Below, one piece after another: positions 1 to 4,903 of a stretch of DNA of 6,437 nt. Under the pieces are notes generated by a model. It did not search any database. It was not told where the DNA came from and saw nothing but the letters and a program-made list of their open reading frames with translations. The translations under genes and the position numbers were made by a program. Position 1 is the first letter of the stretch. Each line of letters begins with the position of its first letter. This DNA is from DAOUTY01 sp964453665 (lineage in GTDB: Bacteria; Chloroflexota; Dehalococcoidia; SZUA-161), in assembly GCA_964453665.1 (NCBI GenBank), contig CAYVQT010000099.1:1-6437 (forward strand). Direction: 5' to 3'.

Positions 1-205
1 TACAGAAAGGGTACATCCCAAATTCATTTTCAGCAATTTATAGTACATGACCGTTTTGTATAATACCATCTGGCTGAACAATAGAGCATATTTTGTGCCC
101 CGACTACAATAAGCCTTTTAAAACAGAAAGACTAACTGAACCCTGAATTATTATCAGCCATCTGAGCCCTGTCCAAATGCACTGAATAATCTACTACTTC
201 TCTAC

Positions 206-400
206 CTATTTCCTCAATATTACCGACATCTCGAACTGGTCAGGATAACATGCAACTCCCCACGCCACGTACTTGGAGTCAATTTGAGAGCCATTCCGTT
301 TTCTGAAACCCATCTCCGTGCAACGCCTCTGGATTTCTTCCACACTTGCTATACCACCACTCTCTTTGAGAGCTTGCGTCGTTACTTCAGCAAAGGTCAT
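206..400 (-). CDS. Small predicted helix-turn-helix protein (64 aa)
   Basis: A 64-residue protein starting at the ATG at 400-398. A strong ribosome site (AAAGGAGGAGG) sits just upstream of that codon, so I reject a longer in-frame start at 544, whose extra 48 residues are rich in Trp, Tyr and Arg and have no such site. The sequence begins MTFAEVTTQALKESGG, followed by a second predicted helix (ASVEEIQRRCTEMGF) and a polar segment ending in SKYVAWGVACYPDQFE. The pattern of helix, glycine turn, 'EI..RC.E.GF', then a third element resembles the HARE-HTH/winged-helix class, which is thought to bind nucleic acid. That assignment is inference from pattern, not from a diagnostic motif. A single Cys at 27 and one at 51 do not form a metal site. 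It appears monocistronic and has a structured leader. It is probably a real gene, but its target and role are unknown. Confidence 0.6.
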   Translation of the reverse strand: MTFAEVTTQALKESGGIASVEEIQRRCTEMGFRKRNGSQIDSKYVAWGVACYPDQFEMSVILRK

Positions 401-464
401 AGCCTCCTCCTTTAGAAGTGCCCCTCTCCAAATCCCCCAAGCTGGGTTTCGTCTTACCCAGCAT
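387..464 (-). other. Possible leader ORF (25 aa) overlapping the HTH gene start
   Basis: An ATG at 464-462 opens a 25-codon frame, MLGKTKPSLGDLERGTSKGG and five more residues, which ends in TGA at 389-387. It overlaps the first 14 bases of the HTH gene in another frame. Its GGA GGA GGC codons are the Shine-Dalgarno of that gene, so translation of the leader could be coupled to the next gene. Its own AAAGGG lies directly against the ATG, which is too close for a normal site. Weak support; it may be chance. Confidence 0.2.
441..462 (-). promoter_or_regulatory. Leader hairpin upstream of the HTH gene
   Basis: A perfect 7-bp inverted repeat, GCTGGGT and ACCCAGC, with an 8-base loop lies in the transcribed leader about 40 bases before the HTH start codon. 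No T-run follows, so it is not a simple terminator. It could shape the leader RNA or be a protein site. I do not recognise a known riboswitch class. Confidence 0.35.
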
Positions 465-496
465 CCCTTTAGCTTGCGATATCTTAGTGCGTACAT

Positions 497-525
497 ATAG
501 TAATCAGAATAGGTCAATATCACAA
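497..525 (-). promoter_or_regulatory. Candidate sigma70-type promoter for the HTH gene
   Basis: Reading the minus strand, TTGTGA (525-520) and TACTAT (502-497) are separated by exactly 17 bases. Each box matches 4 of 6 consensus positions. Initiation would fall near 490 and give a leader of about 90 bases containing the hairpin at 441-462. Moderate to weak evidence. Confidence 0.3.
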
Positions 526-570
526 TACCCCAGCAATCTAGCATATGCCAATTATCCTAATCGCGACCGC

Positions 571-624
571 TATACCATCCTCAACAACTAGACCATCTTC
601 GACCGTTAGACTACCTTCGACCAC
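571..624. repeat. Degenerate 18-bp tandem repeat (three units)
   Basis: Three consecutive 18-base units at 571-588, 589-606 and 607-624 share the pattern TA.AC.A.C.TC.AC. The second and third agree best (both contain CTTCGACC). On the minus strand the units read in one frame as hexapeptides VVEGSL, TVEDGL, VVEDGI. That frame is open only from 684 to a stop at 540-538, has no convincing start, and is preceded in frame by two stops (TAA and TAG). It could be the end of a decayed gene. The rest of the 545-953 gap shows no convincing gene. Confidence 0.35.
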
Positions 625-795
625 TAGTCCTGTGCGCCCTACCACCACTACGATTCTAACCGGCCTAAAACCGTTGTTCCACTTCTAAGCTTATAGCTTC
701 CTGTATAAACCAACATCATTTCCATACCCGTTCTCGGCATACATAGCAACTGCTACAGTTACGACCCGACGAACTGAAACGACCCCTCCATGAAC

Positions 796-824
796 TTGAC
801 AAACCCGTCGAAAAGTGGTACAAG
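796..824 (+). promoter_or_regulatory. Candidate promoter for the lipoprotein at 954
   Basis: TTGACA (796-801) matches the -35 consensus perfectly. Seventeen bases on, TACAAG (819-824) matches 4 of 6 positions of the -10 box. Transcription would begin near 831, leaving a leader of roughly 120 bases that contains the two inverted repeats at 879-918. Confidence 0.35.
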
Positions 825-878
825 TCTTACAGTCCAAAAAGAAATAAATCATTAAGGACTTACCTGTTATTTTAACTT

Positions 879-918
879 AATAATAGCATTATTTACAGTC
901 CTTAGTATAAACGGACTG
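879..918 (+). promoter_or_regulatory. Two adjacent inverted repeats before the lipoprotein gene
   Basis: AATAAT-AGC-ATTATT (879-893) is a perfect 6-bp inverted repeat. It is followed by CAGTCC/GGACTG (896-901 and 913-918) around an 11-base loop. They lie 36-75 bases before the start codon at 954. They could be an operator, a leader hairpin or, for the second, a weak attenuator; no T-run follows. Function is unknown. Confidence 0.3.
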
Positions 919-953
919 GCATATATTGCGGAGTAAGAGCAGGGAGGTATGCT

Positions 954-1589
954 ATGAGTATACTTTTTACTAAGAAGATAACCACTGTGGGCATACTGGT
1001 GCTGGCTTGCATTGCGCTCCTGTCGGTGGTCGGGTGCAGCGGCAAGGCGCAGACGAGTTCCTCCACAGATGCGGCCTCCGCAGAGGAGATGCGCACCTTT
1101 TCAAAGTACAACATCTCCTTTCAATGCCCTGAGGAGTTCTTGATCTGGCAGGATGGACTTCTGGATGAAGAAGCCGGCGAGGACTCGGGCCTGATCCAGG
1201 CGTCGCCGGAGGAAGAGGACTTTCCGCTTTTCGCCGTTAGCTGGATAAGGACATGGCAGTGGGGACTGGAAGGTGGCCTCGAAGCCGGTTTTTCGGGAAT
1301 CGATAACTGGCAGGGTACTGTAAGTATAACGAAGGGCCCGGTTGTAGAGACAACGAAAACGGGACACCGCATGCTTTATCAGGAAGGACATCGCATGCTA
1401 TATCAGTACTACACCGCGACTACAGAGACTCCGGGGGAAATTATATATGGTATAGTAGGAGCTTTCTACTGCCCTGACACTAAACGGGCGTTCAGCCTGG
1501 TAACCATGCAGAAATCAATAACCGGAGCGTCTTTGCAGGAAGCCCTTGAATACTTCGAAGGCTACGTGGACGCATTTGTCTGCCATTGA
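954..1589 (+). CDS. Predicted secreted lipoprotein with internal 8-residue duplication
   Basis: A 211-residue lipoprotein. Lysines at 7-8 and a hydrophobic stretch at 11-26 lead to the lipobox VVGC, with Cys28 as the predicted lipidated residue, followed by a Ser/Thr/Ala-rich linker (about 29-46). The mature domain, about 49-211, begins with YNISFQCPEEF. This recalls small lipoprotein domains with a 'Y.ISF..P..F' opening that are often of unknown function. Residues 137-143 and 145-151 are an exact tandem copy of GHRMLYQ, then YYTATTETPGEIIYGIVGAFYC. The start is supported by AGGGAGGT at 941-948, five bases before the ATG. It stands alone, convergent with the carbonic-anhydrase-like gene with only 21 bases between stop codons and no clear terminator. 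It is probably anchored on the outer face of the membrane. Existence and location are well supported; function is not known. Confidence 0.85.
   Translation: MSILFTKKITTVGILVLACIALLSVVGCSGKAQTSSSTDAASAEEMRTFSKYNISFQCPEEFLIWQDGLLDEEAGEDSGLIQASPEEEDFPLFAVSWIRTWQWGLEGGLEAGFSGIDNWQGTVSITKGPVVETTKTGHRMLYQEGHRMLYQYYTATTETPGEIIYGIVGAFYCPDTKRAFSLVTMQKSITGASLQEALEYFEGYVDAFVCH
1362..1406 (+). repeat. Tandem coding duplication in the lipoprotein
   Basis: Two 21-base copies (1362-1382 and 1386-1406), 24 bases apart, encode GHRMLYQ twice with one Glu between. They differ at two positions only, CAC/CAT (His) and CTT/CTA (Leu), and both changes are silent. Confidence 0.8.
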
Positions 1590-1610
1590 TATACGGCGCT
1601 AAAGCCCGGG

Positions 1611-2135
1611 CTATCCAATCCTGGTTATCCCAAGGCCAAGATATTTCTTAGCCATTTCGATGTAATACGCCTTGCCCAATACCCAGAAGTCCAGGTCTTT
1701 CCGGGATACCTCCCTGATTACCTTCGCCGGGTTGCCTCTGGCCACTACGCCAGCCCTTATCTCACGATTCATTCTGACCACCGAGTTCTCAGTAATAATC
1801 GACCCTTCTCCAACTTTGGCGGCGATACCTATCACTGCTCCCATTCCTATAGTTGCGTTATCTCCTATCCATCTCGCGTGTATTATCGCACCATGACCGA
1901 CGGTGACTCTCTTCCCGATCCGGCATTTCCCCAGAGCAGGAGGATGTATAACGACCGCTTCCTCCACGGCACTGCCGTCCCCGATTTCAATGGTTCCCTG
2001 ATCCGCCAGCAGAACTGCACCGTGGCCGATATAGCAGTTGTTACCAATCCTGACATCACCGATAAGTGTAGCAGTTTCGCTCACGTAAGTACCCGATTCA
2101 AACTTCGGTTCTCTACCGTCGAAGCTATAAATCAT
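1611..2135 (-). CDS. Gamma-class carbonic anhydrase-like hexapeptide-repeat protein
   Basis: A 174-residue left-handed beta-helix protein of the gamma-carbonic anhydrase/YrdA/PaaY/CaiE group, which forms trimers with zinc or iron at subunit interfaces. Hexapeptide repeats ([LIV]-G-x4) run from about 23 to 115: ATLIGDVRIGNNCYIGHGAV, then EIGDGS, RIGKRV, WIGDNATIGMGAVIG. The three metal ligands of the family are present: His64 (VVIHPP) and His81 and His86 (VGHGAIIH). The family's 'VLRGD' motif is changed to VLLAD (41-45), so the usual Arg is Leu43 while the Asp is kept. A C-terminal helix (about 144-168) follows GNPAKVIREVS, as is typical. The start ATG has GGGGGA a few bases upstream. Members either hydrate CO2 or have unknown or thioesterase-linked roles, and the lost Arg makes real anhydrase activity uncertain. 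It is a single gene, convergent with the lipoprotein. Family assignment is firm; activity is not. Confidence 0.9.
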   Translation of the reverse strand: MIYSFDGREPKFESGTYVSETATLIGDVRIGNNCYIGHGAVLLADQGTIEIGDGSAVEEAVVIHPPALGKCRIGKRVTVGHGAIIHARWIGDNATIGMGAVIGIAAKVGEGSIITENSVVRMNREIRAGVVARGNPAKVIREVSRKDLDFWVLGKAYYIEMAKKYLGLGITRIG

Positions 2136-2157
2136 TGTTTCCCCCGTCGTTCTTAAT

Positions 2158-2186
2158 TTGATATCGACCGCCTTTCATGTAGTAAA
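2158..2186 (-). promoter_or_regulatory. Candidate promoter for the carbonic-anhydrase-like gene
   Basis: On the minus strand TTTACT (2186-2181) and TATCAA (2163-2158) are spaced by 17 bases. Each matches 4 of 6 consensus positions. A start near 2151 would leave a short leader carrying the GGGGGA ribosome site. Confidence 0.3.
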
Positions 2187-2275
2187 AGACATCTTCATCC
2201 TATACGACTCATTACCCCACTTCAATGTGAAGGTAGTCCTAAATACCCCCTCTAAATAGTACATAATGGTGATTG

Positions 2276-2299
2276 CTGCGCCTGCCCGGACTGGCGCAG
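2276..2299 (+). promoter_or_regulatory. GC-rich hairpin just before the small Cys-motif gene
   Basis: CTGCGCC (2276-2282) and GGCGCAG (2293-2299) form a perfect 7-bp stem with a 10-base loop that ends two bases before the ATG at 2301. No T-run is seen on either side. If the gene starts at 2301, this stem covers the space where a ribosome site should be, so it may restrain initiation. The pairing could also be chance. Confidence 0.3.
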
Positions 2300-2300
2300 A

Positions 2301-2528
2301 ATGTTTGCCAAGAAACCAGCGGTGATAAGAGCGATGTCTGACGGGGACGGCGAACACTGCCCCAGGCTATATGAATGTCCCAGAATCCAGATGACGCCGA
2401 TGATAAGAGCGCTCCTCCGGTGCAGTGCCGAGGAGGCTATGAAGTCTATATGCGCCAGCTGTGATGAGAGGCCTGGGGCTCAACAAGAAAGTCATCGAAA
2501 AAAGGTGCTGGTCGAGAAAAAAAGTTGA
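2301..2528 (+). CDS. Small cysteine-motif protein, possibly metal-binding (75 aa)
   Basis: A 75-residue protein with a C-x5-C pair (Cys20 and Cys26, in CPRLYECPRIQM) and a C-x2-C pair (Cys51 and Cys54, in ICASCDE), linked by a predicted helix of about 31-50. The layout 'CP..YECP...' then 'C..C' looks like a small zinc- or iron-binding fold. Cys41 is an extra cysteine. The tail (61-75) is charged and lysine-rich. I do not know a characterised homologue. The start is uncertain: no good ribosome site precedes the ATG at 2301, and a second Met (codon 12, at 2334) has only a weak AAGAG upstream. The frame is open back to 2256 without a better start. It faces the zinc-ribbon gene at 2625-2849 across 96 bases. 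The cysteine spacing is the main reason to accept it. Confidence 0.5.
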   Translation: MFAKKPAVIRAMSDGDGEHCPRLYECPRIQMTPMIRALLRCSAEEAMKSICASCDERPGAQQESHRKKVLVEKKS

Positions 2529-2624
2529 TATCGCCAGCCCGGTATCAGCTATTAGCCCGCAGCGGTTCAGCCTGCGCCCGTTCTACCCCTCCCTTCCGAA
2601 TACTTTTCATGAATTTGACCCCAC

Positions 2625-2849
2625 TCAGCGACGAAACCTTCTCCTCCACGAGCCCCGACTCGGCGCCGGGAATATCTTCCTGTACATCCGGCATCTTTCG
2701 TTCGCGCATGACCATCCCTGTGTCCTCTTGAAAAATACCAGCCATTTGCCTTTTATAGGATAAACATTAGTGCTCCCGCAAAACGGGCATAACGGTATCC
2801 GTTTCGATTTATCAACACCTGCGTAATACTCGTCTTCCCTTTTAGGCAT
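2625..2849 (-). CDS. Zinc-ribbon protein (74 aa)
   Basis: A 74-residue protein with a zinc-ribbon signature: Cys21 and Cys24 (LCPFCGSTNVY) and Cys48 and Cys53 (SCANERC), separated by a strand-rich segment of about 23 residues. The first knuckle 'CPFCGS.NV' is typical of zinc ribbons. The second is C-x4-C instead of the common C-x2-C. The tail after FPAPSRG is arginine-rich (RRRFRR), which may contact nucleic acid. It lies 32 bases after the nitroreductase stop on the same strand, so the two are likely co-transcribed. A modest AAGG sits seven bases before the ATG. An overlapping frame (2745-2545) lacks such motifs and is rejected. The fold is fairly clear; the partner and job are unknown, and nucleic-acid binding is inference. 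Confidence 0.65.
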   Translation of the reverse strand: MPKREDEYYAGVDKSKRIPLCPFCGSTNVYPIKGKWLVFFKRTQGWSCANERCRMYRKIFPAPSRGSWRRRFRR

Positions 2850-2881
2850 TCTTTACCTTGACTTTCAACTTCAGCGCGTGC

Positions 2882-3451
2882 TTACCCGACGATTATTTCA
2901 TCCAGGGACCTCTTGGGAACATGATGTACGCCATCGCTGTCGCGCCAGTACTTGACATCTCCGTTCGTCCCTACTTTTTCGATTATAACAGTTTCCCCTG
3001 GCTTACCCAGAGCAAGAACGAGTAGTATCCCATAGCGTTCCGCTATCCCCAGAGCCCTGCGCAGCCCTTTCTTCTTCACTGCACCGATCATGCAGCCACC
3101 CAGACCCTTCTCCGCAGCGCCGAGGAGAATGCTCTGAGCGGCTATACCGTGGTCGCATCCCATGGGATGGCCTGTCCGTTTGTCTTCGAGTATGATGATA
3201 TAGGCCGACGGCCTTTCACCCTCAGCAGGGCCCCCCCAGTCCTTCAGATAAGCGGCCCATGCGAGTTGCGAAAATATTAACGCGTTCTTCTCCGGCTCAC
3301 AGGAAAGTATATATCGCAGCGGCTGCATATTTGCCGCCGACGCTGAGAGCCTGGCAAGGTCAACAAGCTCCCTCAGTGTATCAATTCCCACGGCAGCTTC
3401 CTGATAGTACCGCCGGTAGCTTCTGTTCTTCAATATCAAGTCCCTTATCAC
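2882..3451 (-). CDS. Nitroreductase-family flavoprotein (189 aa)
   Basis: A 189-residue member of the FMN-dependent nitroreductase superfamily, which uses NAD(P)H to reduce nitro groups, quinones or other electron acceptors in the cytoplasm, usually as a dimer. The N-terminal RSYRRY (10-15) is the phosphate-binding motif for FMN. SASAANMQPLRY (36-47) is the next flavin-contacting segment. The stretch DHGIAAQSILLGAAEKGLGG (100-119) is the conserved central helix and glycine turn, and ALGKPGE (147-153) is the late family motif. Length is at the short end, as in the compact stand-alone nitroreductases of anaerobes. Translation begins at GTG (3451-3449), not ATG. A strong GAGGAGG five bases upstream settles this. 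The gene is read from the divergent promoter region at 3518-3567 and continues into the zinc-ribbon gene. The substrate cannot be told from sequence. Confidence 0.92.
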   Translation of the reverse strand: MIRDLILKNRSYRRYYQEAAVGIDTLRELVDLARLSASAANMQPLRYILSCEPEKNALIFSQLAWAAYLKDWGGPAEGERPSAYIIILEDKRTGHPMGCDHGIAAQSILLGAAEKGLGGCMIGAVKKKGLRRALGIAERYGILLVLALGKPGETVIIEKVGTNGDVKYWRDSDGVHHVPKRSLDEIIVG

Positions 3452-3517
3452 CCTGGCCTCCTCAATACGATTGTCGGCAACATATGCCTCCGTTGAAGAT
3501 ACAGCATTATCGAGGAC

Positions 3518-3546
3518 TTGCTGAAAAACCCCTTTGGTAGTATAAA
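3518..3546 (+). promoter_or_regulatory. Predicted promoter for the coiled-coil lipoprotein
   Basis: TTGCTG (3518-3523, 3 of 6) and TATAAA (3541-3546, 5 of 6) are 17 bases apart. Initiation near 3553 leaves a leader of about 67 bases that contains the 8-bp inverted repeat at 3574-3596. Four bases of its -10 box lie within the -10 box of the minus-strand promoter. Confidence 0.45.
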
Positions 3547-3567
3547 TATCGCAGTGGTATATAACAA
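3539..3567 (-). promoter_or_regulatory. Predicted promoter for the nitroreductase operon
   Basis: On the minus strand TTGTTA (3567-3562, 4 of 6) and TATACT (3544-3539, 5 of 6) are 17 bases apart. Initiation near 3532 gives a leader of about 80 bases. The -10 box overlaps the -10 box of the opposite promoter. Confidence 0.5.
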
Positions 3568-3573
3568 GTAGTA

Positions 3574-3596
3574 TGGATTATTTCCTGCATAATCCA
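3574..3596 (+). promoter_or_regulatory. Inverted repeat in the lipoprotein leader
   Basis: TGGATTAT (3574-3581) and ATAATCCA (3589-3596) form a perfect 8-bp inverted repeat around a 7-base centre. It sits between the predicted start point and the ribosome site, and just upstream of the opposite promoter's -35 box. It suits an operator for a dimeric regulator, or an RNA hairpin. Which one cannot be told here. Confidence 0.4.
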
Positions 3597-3619
3597 AAAA
3601 GGGTGGAGAGGAGGCACAA

Positions 3620-4183
3620 ATGAGAGTTAAAGTAATCATGATCTGCTCTATGTTACTGCTGACTTTACCTTTCGTTCCGGGCTGCAGCACAGGGGTTTCT
3701 CAGGAAAAGTACGACGCAATCAGCAGTGACCTGGTACAGGCGCAGGCTGAACTGGCGGAAACCGAGGCGAGTCTGATTGAGACGCAAGCTACGCTGTCGG
3801 AGATAGAGGAGACACTTACCGAGGTACAGGCGGAACTCGATGCAATCAGGACCAACCCGCCGGTACTGGAGGTAGATTTCGTCGATATTGGGGCAATAAC
3901 GAGGCTGACCAATCTCAAATTGACTAAGGAAGCCCCGGAAGATAGCACCTATGTGGTTGAGTGCCAGCTTGAGCTAACGGGTGAACTGCCAGGTACGGTA
4001 AATGTCGTGGATATCGAGCTCTATATTGACTACAAATTTATTGATTCCGACAGGTGGATCGATGTCTCATCGACCGGTTTCATCACCACCATGTCGAATA
4101 TCAGGCTCGATACGGGCCTGAGTGACTTCGTCGAATCGATCACGCTTAAGATTGTGCCTGCCTTTAAGGTATACGGGACATAA
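3620..4183 (+). CDS. Predicted coiled-coil lipoprotein (187 aa)
   Basis: A 187-residue lipoprotein. The hydrophobic signal (about 4-18) ends in VPGC with Cys22 as the predicted lipidated residue. A Pro at the -2 position is slightly unusual for a lipobox. Immediately after GCSTGVSQEKYD comes a coiled coil (about 28-77) with regular heptads such as QAELAETEASLIETQATL, rich in Glu, Ala and Leu. The rest (82-187) is a beta-rich globular domain with alternating hydrophobic residues (VLEVDFVDIG, YVVECQLELTG, DIELYIDYKF). The start has GGAGAGGAGG five bases upstream. This plan of lipid anchor, coil and small C-terminal domain is one I recall from Chloroflexota surface lipoproteins, whose functions are mostly unknown. 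It is transcribed away from the nitroreductase from overlapping promoters. Lipoprotein nature is well supported; a spacer or scaffold role on the cell surface is only inference. Confidence 0.88.
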   Translation: MRVKVIMICSMLLLTLPFVPGCSTGVSQEKYDAISSDLVQAQAELAETEASLIETQATLSEIEETLTEVQAELDAIRTNPPVLEVDFVDIGAITRLTNLKLTKEAPEDSTYVVECQLELTGELPGTVNVVDIELYIDYKFIDSDRWIDVSSTGFITTMSNIRLDTGLSDFVESITLKIVPAFKVYGT

Positions 4184-4198
4184 TATCGAAGATACGAA

Positions 4199-4219
4199 AT
4201 AGTAATTTCTCGTTACTAT
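4199..4219. repeat. AT-rich inverted repeat after the coiled-coil lipoprotein
   Basis: ATAGTAA (4199-4205) and TTACTAT (4213-4219) form a perfect 7-bp stem with a 7-base loop, 16 bases after the stop codon. The stem is AT-rich and not followed by a T-run, so it is a poor terminator. Its right arm (GTTACTATA, 4212-4220) recurs at 4332-4340 just before the next gene. Confidence 0.35.
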
Positions 4220-4325
4220 AAATTCCCGAGAGCCGTCAAATACACTGACCTGAAGAAAAGTTAGCAGATGCTCGAATACCATAGCGCCAATAAGACATAT
4301 AGGCGACTTGTTTGTATTTTTAACG

Positions 4326-4340
4326 TATAGTGTTACTATA
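4326..4340. promoter_or_regulatory. Operator-like inverted repeat before the coiled-coil/zinc-ribbon gene
   Basis: TATAGT-GTT-ACTATA is a perfect 6-bp inverted repeat 21 bases before the start codon at 4362. Either arm also resembles a -10 box, but no -35 box at normal distance is convincing. It shares GTTACTATA with the element at 4199-4219. Confidence 0.35.
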
Positions 4341-4361
4341 TTGTTCTAGAGGGGGGATGGC

Positions 4362-4742
4362 ATGGAGACGATTGCAGAAATGACGGAGGTTGTAAACGAT
4401 ATTAGGAAGCTCTTACAGCAAGTCGTCAGTCAGGTTGATGAGCATAAACAGCGGATTGAAGAAGTAAAGAGAGAGATTGCGACAATAAAGGATGCCCAAA
4501 ACGAGATATTGGCAGGTTTGGCGTTGTATGAGAGAGTACGTCGACTCAGGGAAAGCCTGGGGGTAGAGGAGAAGCCCCTGGAAATCGATGAAAGCGCCTG
4601 GGTCAGCGTCGAGGCTTATTGCCGCAACTGCACAAGTATGGTCCCCATTATCGATGCGCGAGCGGCATTTATTGACGAACACACGGTAGTTGAGGCAAAG
4701 TGCAAGAATTGTGGGACTATGGTTGTCAGGACATTGCTCTAA
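4362..4742 (+). CDS. Coiled-coil plus zinc-ribbon protein (126 aa)
   Basis: A 126-residue soluble protein with two parts. Residues 1-66 form a long amphipathic helix or coiled coil with heptad spacing (VVNDIRKLLQQVVSQVDEHK, then RIEEVKREIATIKDAQNEIL). Residues 85-121 form a zinc ribbon with Cys87 and Cys90 (YCRNC) and Cys114 and Cys117 (KCKNCG), 23 residues between the pairs, joined by strands such as SMVPIIDARAAFIDEHTVVE. The ribosome site GAGGGGGG lies about five bases before the ATG. The gene ends in tandem stops, TAA TAG. There is no signal peptide or membrane segment, so it should be cytoplasmic and probably oligomerises through the coil. I do not recognise a named family. Proteins with this plan can be adaptors or nucleic-acid or partner-binding factors, but that is inference. 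It appears monocistronic. Confidence 0.8.
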   Translation: METIAEMTEVVNDIRKLLQQVVSQVDEHKQRIEEVKREIATIKDAQNEILAGLALYERVRRLRESLGVEEKPLEIDESAWVSVEAYCRNCTSMVPIIDARAAFIDEHTVVEAKCKNCGTMVVRTLL

Positions 4743-4774
4743 TAGCAACCTGTCCCCAGTCTCGGAGGGAAAGG

Positions 4775-4897
4775 CTACCAAATTAATTTGTATGCTGCGG
4801 TCTGTATATCCACTAAGATGCCTGTATTTTTAACTGCCTCGTAAAAACCTGAACCACCTCCACTGATCGCTACGAAAACAGGAGCCAAACCTTTCAC
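4775..4897 (-). pseudogene. Probable gene remnant beside the inverted repeat
   Basis: On the minus strand a protein-like frame runs from a GTG at 4897 to a TAG at 4777-4775. It reads VKGLAPVFVAISGGGSGFYE and then AVKNTGILVDIQTAAYKLIW. The glycine-rich GGGSGFYEAV and the alternating hydrophobic pattern look like a genuine C-terminal fragment. No ATG or good ribosome site is present, and upstream the frame runs straight into the inverted repeat (EFIEGLR is repeat sequence) and stops at 4943. No matching upstream part is visible beyond the repeat. The best reading is the 3' end of a gene cut off at the repeat. A chance open frame or a small real gene from the GTG are alternatives. I cannot name the family. 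Confidence 0.3.
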
Positions 4898-4903
4898 CCT
4901 TAA

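Noticed and set aside
1..205. Minus-strand frame open to the left edge (MVLYKTVMYYKLL...)
   Set aside because: No ribosome site, no recognisable pattern and too short a segment to judge.
1101..1391. Minus-strand frame antisense to the first lipoprotein
   Set aside because: The plus-strand frame has a lipobox and ribosome site; the antisense frame has neither.
1603..1612. AGCCCGGGCT palindrome between the convergent genes
   Set aside because: Only 10 bases, no loop and no T-run, so not a usable terminator.
2175..2357. Minus-strand frame of 60 codons upstream of the carbonic-anhydrase-like gene
   Set aside because: It has no ribosome site, overlaps the better-motivated Cys-motif frame on the other strand, contains the promoter candidate for the next gene and shows no motif.
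2545..2745. Minus-strand frame of 66 codons overlapping the zinc-ribbon gene
   Set aside because: The overlapping frame carries the paired cysteines and is linked to the nitroreductase; this one has no motif or start signal.
2461..2763. Plus-strand frame of 100 codons opposite the zinc-ribbon gene
   Set aside because: Low-complexity composition with no ribosome site, antisense to a supported gene; reads as a shadow.
4779..4790. CAAATTAATTTG perfect palindrome
   Set aside because: Short and AT-rich and lies inside the probable gene remnant, so chance is likely.
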